From: Podospora comata
Taxonomy: Eukaryota > Ascomycota > Sordariomycetes > Sordariales > Podosporaceae
Assembly: GCA_017354895.1 (NCBI GenBank)
Contig: CP071493.1
Span: 744,001 to 808,000, forward strand
Length of the DNA stretch: 64,000 bases
Direction of reading: 5' to 3'
Under the pieces are notes generated by a model. It saw only the letters and a list, made by a program, of their open reading frames with translations, did not search any database and was not told where the DNA came from. Every line of letters begins with the position of its first letter. Position 1 is the stretch's first letter. The position numbers and the translations under genes were made by a program. Positions 57,189 to 64,000 of this stretch are shown here, piece by piece.

Positions 57189-58124
57189 ATGCCGCCGCTG
57201 GTGGATTACGGATCCGATTCGGACTCGGACGCCGACACGGCCAACCCAGCTCCTCCGCCAGCCAAAAAGCCAAGACTAGGTGCACCTGGCACCGGAACGG
57301 CGACGGCCCTATCTAGCGGCCCGTCTCCGGATCTGCCTCCTCTCCCGGCATCATTCCACGACCTCTACGCCTCCACAGCCCGCACCTTTGACGACCCTTC
57401 CCTCCACCAAGGTCGAACCAGACAAACACCACACATCCCTGGGAACTGGCCCAGCCATGTTTACATTGAATGGCATCCACCGCCAGAGTTCAAGCGCATG
57501 CTATCAGGCCTGATATACTCAGTCCGATCACAGATTTGCAAGACAGACCCCGAAGTAGAAATAACCAGCTTTCTGGAGAGCGACCTAGGCGTGCCGTTAC
57601 CGTTGCACATCAGCCTCTCCCGTCCTCTTAATCTCAGCACGTTCCAGAAAGACCTGTTTCTGTCCGATCTTCAAAAGATCCTCGCTGGAGACCAGCCGTT
57701 CGAGATACGGCTCGGGAGGGTGGAATGGCATTTTACCTCGGAGAGCGGACGGGCGTTTCTGGTGCTGAGAGTGGCCTGCCCGTCTCGAAATAATGAGCTC
57801 GTGTACCTTTTGTCCAAGATTAACGAGCTTGCTAATATATACGGCCAGCCCCAGCTCTATTCGTGGGCCTCGGCTGCAGAGGGGAAGGATGTTGCGGACG
57901 CCTTTCACTTTTCGATTGCTTGGTGTCTGGGTAAGCCGTCGGATCATCTCGAGCGTATCACAAAAGAGGTTTTTGCAAAACCCGAGATCCGGACTGTCAT
58001 CGGAATGGGTAAATTGACCATCCACAGCATCAAGGTCAAGATTGGGAATGTGGTGACGAATATTTCGCTGAGGAAGGAGGATGAGAGGAGGGAGAGGAAG
58101 CACAGTGCTTTGCTTGGGTTATGA
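57189..58124 (+). CDS. USB1: U6 snRNA 3'-5' phosphodiesterase Usb1/Mpn1
   Basis: Trims the oligo-U tail of U6 snRNA and leaves a terminal phosphate that stabilises it, in the nucleus. One exon, 311 residues. It starts MPPLVDYGSDSDSD, as many homologues do, followed by a basic KKPRL patch. The 2H phosphoesterase fold carries two HxS motifs: LHISLSRP near residue 139 and FHFSIAWCLG near residue 240. HVYIEWHPP near 94 and LRVACPSRNN near 196 are also family-like. The C-terminus is basic (RKEDERRERKHS). Length is normal, with no intron and no damage. It diverges from PAL1. Confidence 0.95.
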   Translation: MPPLVDYGSDSDSDADTANPAPPPAKKPRLGAPGTGTATALSSGPSPDLPPLPASFHDLYASTARTFDDPSLHQGRTRQTPHIPGNWPSHVYIEWHPPPEFKRMLSGLIYSVRSQICKTDPEVEITSFLESDLGVPLPLHISLSRPLNLSTFQKDLFLSDLQKILAGDQPFEIRLGRVEWHFTSESGRAFLVLRVACPSRNNELVYLLSKINELANIYGQPQLYSWASAAEGKDVADAFHFSIAWCLGKPSDHLERITKEVFAKPEIRTVIGMGKLTIHSIKVKIGNVVTNISLRKEDERRERKHSALLGL

Positions 58125-59163
58125 TGATACGGGGTATGATTTCGCTCGGCAGATGTATCGAGGCGGTGATGGGAAGTGTCAGGGAGCAGGTTGGATCACA
58201 AATGCCAGACGCCGGGATAGCTAGTAGAAGATTAATAAGCGATCAATTCATAAACCACATTATACTGACGTTCTTCTTGATTGCCATCACATCACAAGTT
58301 TCCTAGAAATGGCCTCTTGAAGGTGAGAAGGTGATAAGTGATTCCATGTTGTTTGGGGGATGTAGGACTAAATAAATGATCTAGGCGAGAAAACAACCGA
58401 GCAGAAAGAGGCTTGGGAGTTCTTGCAAGAGGTCATGAAGGATGAGCCGGAGAAAGGGGTGATAATAACCTAGGGGAGTTGGACGAGCAGGTTGTGTCTG
58501 CCGGGATGGAGGGCTTGCTTTGGGGCGGGCAGTGGGATTGGTAGTTTGTTCTTGGGAGCATCTTCATATTGAAGGCATGGTTGGAGCTGGCCTGTATTTG
58601 TTAGGACATACTCATGTTGAAGGGAAGGGATGGAAGACTTGCGCTCTCTTCAATTCCTGCTTGGTTGCACCACAAGTCAAATATAATCATCACATCTTCG
58701 GTACAAACTGAATTTTCACCTGCTAGTTACAAACGCTGCCCAAAAATATATACAAACAAACACCCACCCAATTGCTGCCATGCCAATAACGATTCATCAA
58801 CTCCCAAGCTCCATTCAAGACGTCACAACCCAATAACACAGGCAGCCAGTTATCCCGCAGCCAACCAAGAAATAGTCCGGGCCCATCTCCAGGATCTTAC
58901 GCCAGAGTGAGGCATGCCACTTGTATATAGCTACAGCCATACCATACCCCAACGCATGATAAAAATGACTCACTAGACCACCGCTATCCCAGCCATTCTA
59001 GAGCTCGTCCACTCTAGGGAATTCCAACGTCCACGTCCTTGGAGTCACCGGCAAGCCCAGGAAAAACTGCAAAAAGCGCGCAGTCTCTTGAGAAAGGACA
59101 ACCCAACTAGAGAACCGTTAGCATTGGTTTTCAAACAGAAAAGAAAAAAAAAGAAAAAAAAAC
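58125..59163. other. Convergent 3' spacer
   Basis: About 1.0 kb between the stop codons of USB1 (+) and ERO1 (-). An A-rich run at 59142-59161 lies just past the ERO1 stop. No gene is seen. Confidence 0.5.
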
Positions 59164-61009
59164 CTACGCCTTGGCAGGGAAACTGATCCACCCCTTCAAC
59201 ACAAACATCGTCACCTTCTTGATATTCTCCCACTCCTCCGCCATGGCCTCCGAACTCGACTTTGGCTCCCGGCGGATCCTCTCCTCTCTCTTGGTCTCCA
59301 CCTCATCCACATCCTGCTCATCCAGCGCCTTCTTGATAGGGCCCACACTCAGAATCTTGTTCACAACCACCCTCTGAGCCCCCTTGTTGTCCTCTGCCTC
59401 AACCATCCCTCTAAACTTCTGAATAGCGCTCATCGAGCTGCTCAACCTGGCATACGTGTTGAAAAGCGCCACCAATTCCGTCCGCTTCAACACCGGAACC
59501 TGCGGGTGGTCGTTATTGTCAAACTCGAACAGCACCTTCAGCGCAGTTCCGTACCCAGCCGTCTGCAGCTTGCCCCACAGTCGGCACTTGTCGCACCCGA
59601 CACAGTCCATCAGGCGGCTGACATTCCTGAAGCGGTTGCGGAAGTCCTCTTTGAGCGAAGGGCCTTCTCCATTCTTGAACATGAGGCTCTCGTCAAAGAT
59701 TTGAGGCACGCTCGCGGCCTTGGTGGTGACAGCCAAGACCTTCTCACGCGTCTCGGCGTCCTGAGCCGGGTCGCCCGTGCAAAAGGTGTAGCCCTGCTCG
59801 GCGGTGAGATAGGGGCCGAGTTTGGCGATGGCGCGGGAAAGGAGGGCGTAGTTAAAATAGAGATTGCTGATGCGGTCCGGGAACTGGTGTAAACGAGCCT
59901 TGTAGCAGGCGAGATTGGGTTGCCATTGACCGGTGGTTTGGTTGAGAAAGTCCCAGCAGAGATGGGTCGAGATACTCGCGTGCATGCCAGAAATGACTCT
60001 GTAAAAGACACGCTTCTCGAGACATTCGTCCTCGGCTTCGAGACCGGTGTTGGCAACGAACGGGGTGAGGGGGTTGTGCTCCCTGGTTTGCTCAAGAACA
60101 TGCTGGCGCCCAGCAGCGTCAAGAACAGCCTTGAAATCCACTGCCGCTGGTCCACGAGCCGAGGTATCCTTTCCAAGCGCCGCATAATGGGGAAAAGAGC
60201 TTCTCTGGAAGCAGTTCTCTCGGTATACCGCATCCCACACCTGCTTGGCGCCATCGCCAGCATACCCAGTAAACCTCTCGGGATTCCGCAACAAGCTCAC
60301 ATAATCCCCCTTGGACGTAGCGCTCTCGTCTTCGGGAACGCAGTAATCTCTATCGTCACACTCGTCGTCGTATTCAACCACACAACTCTCCCCAACCCCC
60401 TCACCCAACTTCCCCTTCAGCGGTCGTACTGGCTCTTGTTTTTGAACCGCCTTGCCAGGATGTTGCGCCCTCGGGCCCTCGAGCTTTCCGAGCTCTTTAG
60501 CCCTCCACACTGGCGGGATATCCTCCTCGTTATCCAGCGTCTCTACCGCGCAGGCAATGTTCCCGCACATGCCATTCTCGTCATTCCAAAACGGGCACTT
60601 CTTGTGAAATAAATTCACCCGGTAGTGACTGAAGAAGTCCGTCGTCTGGGTGAGCTCGTCAAGGGCCGGCTTGACATTGCGATTGAGCCGCTCGAGCGTC
60701 GAGTACGAGGCACAGGCGTCGCTCACGATAGCTTTTGGCGATATCTGCCAGAGGGAACCGTTAGAATGATATACATGAAGATCAGCCGCCGTTGCAATAG
60801 CGGCAGTAGCGCAACTGGATCTTGATGGTGGGGCTAATGCATCTGCACGGCAGAAAAGAAAGGGGCAAGGGCTGATAAGAAAAGCGTACCGCGCAAGCAT
60901 CTTGAGGTGGCGCTGGTGGTGATGCCGAAGGTTGTGAGTTTTGACATTGCACTTCTGGGCTCCAGAGCGCAAAGACTGATAGATAAAAGAGACGGGCGGC
61001 CGTCTTCAT
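59164..61009 (-). CDS. ERO1: ER oxidoreductin-1 (thiol oxidase)
   Basis: FAD-dependent oxidase of the ER lumen that reoxidises protein disulfide isomerase. Exons 61009-60890 and 60744-59164 give 566 residues; the intron is 145 nt with GTACGC and GGCAG. The first exon gives a signal peptide (MKTAARLFYLSVFALWSPEV). Joining yields QDACAISPKAIVSDACASY, the usual start of the mature domain. Motifs are NLFHKKCPFWNDENGMCGN, CAVETLDNEEDIP, EENP-type spacing around NPERFTGY, GMHASISTHL near residue 330 and the active-site CVGCDKC followed by RLWGKLQ. Several NxS/T sites suit a glycoprotein. The C-terminal helix (MFVLKGWISFPAKA) probably aids membrane association. A CRE-like site lies about 210 bases upstream of the start codon. 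Confidence 0.96.
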
Positions 61010-61220
61010 GGTGAAGGAGGAGGGGGAACCTGTGGAAGGCCTCGAAACAAATGGGACGGTCTGGGCAGAATGGTCGGCTGGATGTTGCTGCTATCGAATG
61101 AGAATATTCGTGATCCGTAATTTTTATGCCGGTGTAACCGAACGGTCTTTGTCTTGGTGGTCTGGTATGCTGTCCAGAGACCCGGGCCTGAAACGTGGAC
61201 GTTTTATATGATATGTGGTC

Positions 61221-61228
61221 CGACGTCA
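61221..61228 (-). promoter_or_regulatory. CRE/bZIP-like TGACGTCG site upstream of ERO1
   Basis: On the strand of ERO1 the bases read TGACGTCG, about 210 bases before the start codon. ACGT-centred sites are bound by fungal bZIP factors, including unfolded-protein-response regulators. One eight-base match can occur by chance, so this is only a candidate. Confidence 0.25.
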
Positions 61229-61892
61229 GCGTCCCGAGATGGCAATTGGCGATAAGAGGTCTTATCGGGAGGCCGTTGTGGCCGAGCGGGAAGGGCGATC
61301 GACGGTGCGCTTGGCGTTTTCTGGAATGATTACAGAAGGGATGCGCAGAAGAAGTGGACAGGAATGATGTGATCCTGTGGCAGCAGCTACGAAGTGAATG
61401 CAGAAAGTGGTAAAGACCAGGTGGTCAGTGGGATAATATGTTGTTCTTTTAGAAGATATGGCCAACAGGAATTTGCCCGTAGTGGCCGGGGGTTGCGAGA
61501 GGAAATGTGGCCAGAATGAAAATCAGCAGATGTCGATCTGCCGACGAACGATCGGATTGCTTGCAAATCACGAAAACCGGCTGACACTTGTTGCCTTTTT
61601 TGGTGGCAGCGTATCAGTGCATCCTTCTGAGTACGGACTGTGGCCCGGCGCTTGCTCGTACGCGAAATGCAAGAGTGTTCATTGTCCTGCCTTTTCCTTA
61701 TTCAGTTCCCCAAAACTGCCAGCGTGGTGCATTGGAACGGGATGTAACCGTGCTTTGATAGATCGCCTCAACCCCGCGATCAATCACCAACTGGGGGGGC
61801 ATCTAATTAAGGGTGTATATAACTCATGACGCCTGTCTCGATGAAACTTCCCATACGGGCCTGATAGTTTGATTATTCTTCTTAATTCATCG

Positions 61893-62201
61893 CTACATAA
61901 CCAACAATCCATCATCTGCATGCCCGGACAGCTTTGTCCCGGTTTTCATTATCTCATCACCCCCTGGCCAATGTCCACCAGCCACTTCTGCCTCGGCCCT
62001 CCAATGGCCGTCCAAAATCTTGCTCCTGTATCGCGGCTCAACCCATGCGCTCATCTCCTCCATATTCCAGAGCCTATCAATGTTCGTAAATTCTTCGCAG
62101 ATGTGGCGCCTCAAGATCGAAAGTCGACTGTCAACGCCCAGGTACGTGTCCCGAGACATGATAGCCAGAAGCCTTGCTGTCCTCACATCAGCGGGCAGCA
62201 T
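61893..62201 (-). CDS. Possible small protein downstream of CKS1
   Basis: A 102-codon frame from ATG to TAG, without introns, starting about 108 bases after the CKS1 stop codon on the same strand. The product (MLPADVRTARLLAIMSRDTY at the start) has an even residue mix with five Trp, unlike the biased products of chance frames nearby. I recognise no domain, signal peptide or membrane segment. It could be a separate small gene, an exon of a longer one, or chance; an overlapping plus-strand frame of similar length weakens the case. Confidence 0.25.
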   Translation of the reverse strand: MLPADVRTARLLAIMSRDTYLGVDSRLSILRRHICEEFTNIDRLWNMEEMSAWVEPRYRSKILDGHWRAEAEVAGGHWPGGDEIMKTGTKLSGHADDGLLVM

Positions 62202-62308
62202 TTGCCTCTCCAGTTAATAAGTTGATGATCAGTGTCTGGTTGTGGGCCTGGCCCCGAGCGCTAATCGTACAGCTGTCCCCTACTATTACTTTGTGACCTC
62301 GTAGCTCC

Positions 62309-62792
62309 TCACTGCGGAGGTTGGTAGTTCAGTGGGCGCCTGGAACCAAATGTTAGCCTGTAGTCCTTGGCATGAGACTCATGGTTGCAGGAGTGCTCAC
62401 TTGAAGAGGAGAATATGAGGCTCTGGCTCGTGTACTTCGTAGTGCTCCCACCCAAGACTCTGTGTGATACCCATCGCCCGCCATTCTTCCTCCCACAGGA
62501 GCTTCAGAGTGCCCTTGGACTGGTCATGATAGTCTTTGGGAATGGCCTTGAGCATAGCCTTGGGAAGCTGCACGTGGCGGTATTCGTATTCGTTGTCATT
62601 GTAGCTAGCAGATGTTAGGCTTGATCGAACCGACAATATGGCACGGTTGACATCCAGCGGCGCTGCTTACCGTGTAGAGTAGTGGATCGCCTCAATAAAC
62701 TCCTCCAGACGTGCCCGCTCGCTGTCTGACAGCGGACGTGGGCTTGGGTTGCGACGGGAGGTGTCAATGCCCATCTCATCTAGTGTCGCCAT
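62309..62792 (-). CDS. CKS1: Cyclin-dependent kinase regulatory subunit Cks1/Suc1
   Basis: Small CDK-binding adaptor that docks phosphorylated substrates at mitotic and G1 kinases. Exons 62792-62671, 62604-62401 and 62339-62309 give 118 residues; introns are 66 and 61 nt. The core is almost unbroken: [20 protein letters not shown], then [49 protein letters not shown] and LNYQPPQ. [10 protein letters not shown] is the CDK-contact loop. The last exon encodes only ten residues; the acceptor TTCCAG is chosen because it yields KRPLNYQPP, whereas an AG 19 bases upstream would insert LTFGSR. The N-terminus of about 40 residues is Ser/Pro/Arg-rich, with DERxRLEEF-like helix, as in other filamentous fungi. 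Confidence 0.96.
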
Positions 62793-64000
62793 TTTGAAGG
62801 TTGCTGTTGGGATAGCCGGGAAGTTTAAAAATCAAATATATGTCGCGAGAAGATATTCGAGAATCGAAAGGGCGTCCTGAGGAAAAGCGGTGCAGTGATG
62901 TTGGGTTGAAAAAGTATCAAGGTCGCGCGATAGTCGTGTCTAGCCCTGCACTTTGGGTACGTGGGGTAATATCGGGCCAAATCCAGGAGGCCGACAACTG
63001 GAGATGGGCTAGGCAAAGTGGTCCTCTAGAATTCAAAGTTGGTAATGCGACCGGAAGAAGTAAGGGGGAGCGTCTGCTAGCTTGGGTGAAAAAGCAGCTG
63101 TCGTTTTGCGCGTTGAGTGTCGGTGTTGAGGCGTGCGACTTCGCTGGTGGAGGAGGGGAACAGAAAGAGGCCAAACGTAAACAAATCGGTTCATGTGTTT
63201 GGAAGGGCCCTGCCGCACTTGCCATGCGCTAAAATTTTGACCCTTCGGGCCCACTGGCAGCTTGGCACGGGCCACAAGGTAGAGAAAGTGGCATGGTGAT
63301 AGTTTGACATCTCTCGCAAACAATAGGCTTACTCTAGACTCTGTATAATAGATAGGTATTTGAAGAAGCATCCAAGGGTTGCTCTTGCCCCGTCCCTTCC
63401 ATACTGTGGGCTGTTTCTCGTTGTCGCATTGTTCAAAGGTGCAAAGTGCCGGATGACATAAGCAACTCAACTCAAGATGCCTAACATATCAGGCGAGGAA
63501 CAAGGGAAGTCCCGGTCCATGCGCGTGTGGGCCCCTGCTCAGTGGTACCTTCCCCGAAGCCAGGTACACTTTTGGGACAGGAGCGCCTGCTGACAGTTGG
63601 AGGTTGAACTGTATGCAAAACTCTGAATTTCCAGCCCTTTGGAGCGCCAAAATTGCACCGCTCCTGGACAGCTGCCTGGACTGCAGTGATTCGTTCCCTA
63701 CAGTTCGCAGACACGACACGACTTGCACCCCGTCCATCACCTAAGTCATCCATACCTAGGTATATCCATCGCAGGGGGCTGGCTGGGCTGCGGGACTCCT
63801 GACTTGACTGCGCTGCGCCCACCCAAAGAGACGAGACGGCACCGCACCCGCACCTGCACCCGCACAATTGCTACGCGTCTCCCACAGCCGCAGAGCAACA
63901 GCTTGCGCGCTGCCCTCCCTCACAAGTCGCCCATTGAGGCGCCTGCACCACGTCCATCGCGACAGCTGCCATCGAGTTGCTCTGTTTTTTGCCAAATCTG
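62793..64000. other. Right-end spacer
   Basis: About 1.2 kb holding the CKS1 promoter. ATACCTAGGTAT, a perfect 12-bp palindrome, is at 63752-63763. Open minus-strand frames at 63481-63995 have no domain and may belong to a leader of a gene beyond the edge. Confidence 0.45.
63752..63763. repeat. Perfect 12-bp palindrome ATACCTAGGTAT
   Basis: Equals its own reverse complement over 12 bases. It shares the CCTAGG centre with palindromes at 31572, 44759 and 53973. Confidence 0.8.

Noticed and set aside
61268-61300. tRNA-like words (GTGGCCGAGCGG) resembling a Ser/Leu tRNA box A
   Set aside because: No box B at the right distance and no acceptor stem pairing.
62300-62345. GGAGGTTGGTAGTTCAGTGGG, reminiscent of a 5S rRNA internal box
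   Set aside because: It overlaps the last CKS1 exon and the flanks do not match 5S rRNA.
1-64000. Transposons, LTR elements or other virus-like fossils
   Set aside because: No long terminal or inverted repeats and no transposase, reverse-transcriptase or capsid-like frames were seen.

Overview
This window looks like nuclear DNA of a filamentous ascomycete, most probably a sordariomycete of the Sordariales type. Genes lie singly on both strands. Their introns are mostly 47-66 nt, with GT..AG ends and often a CTAAC branch motif. The proteins have fungal hallmarks such as Pal1, a LaeA-like methyltransferase and a Yox1-like homeodomain. I saw no mobile element, virus copy, CRISPR array, rRNA or tRNA. 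Seventeen protein genes were placed, almost all by joining exons by hand; fifteen of them are firm family assignments. One decayed coiled-coil gene and one doubtful small reading frame were added.

Layout: NAD kinase (+, 1121-3058); Yox1-like homeobox factor (-, 4812-6944); two neighbouring GRF zinc-finger genes (-, 7923-9127 and 9732-10900); intracellular GH18 chitinase-like protein (-, 13991-15287); ubiquilin Dsk2 (+, 19286-20686); Mpv17/PMP22 protein (-, 21031-21653); UDP-GlcNAc pyrophosphorylase (-, 22760-24251); TDG/Mug DNA glycosylase (+, 25089-26102); LaeA-like methyltransferase (-, 29272-30570); amine/choline-type permease (-, 35973-37850); nicotinate phosphoribosyltransferase (-, 39321-40824); Utp4 (+, 41558-44248); peptide:N-glycanase (+, 48740-50165); a decayed coiled-coil gene (+, about 53100-53842); Pal1 (-, 54347-56162); Usb1 (+, 57189-58124); Ero1 (-, 59164-61009); Cks1 (-, 62309-62792). 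Long gene-poor spacers separate several of these, notably 10.9-14.0, 15.3-19.3, 26.1-29.3, 30.6-36.0, 44.2-48.7 and 50.2-53.1 kb.

Most genes are housekeeping and do not form an operon or a metabolite cluster. NAD kinase and nicotinate phosphoribosyltransferase both serve NAD(P). UDP-GlcNAc pyrophosphorylase, Ero1, peptide:N-glycanase and Dsk2 all touch glycoprotein folding and disposal. Utp4 and Usb1 act on RNA. Whether their proximity matters is unknown.

The most interesting points are the adjacent GRF zinc-finger genes, which share an intron inside the codon of the first zinc-ligand cysteine; the chitinase-like protein with Val in place of the catalytic-motif Asp; a GC-AG intron in the permease; sharp switches in codon third-base use inside several genes; and recurrent CCTAGG-centred palindromes in the spacers.
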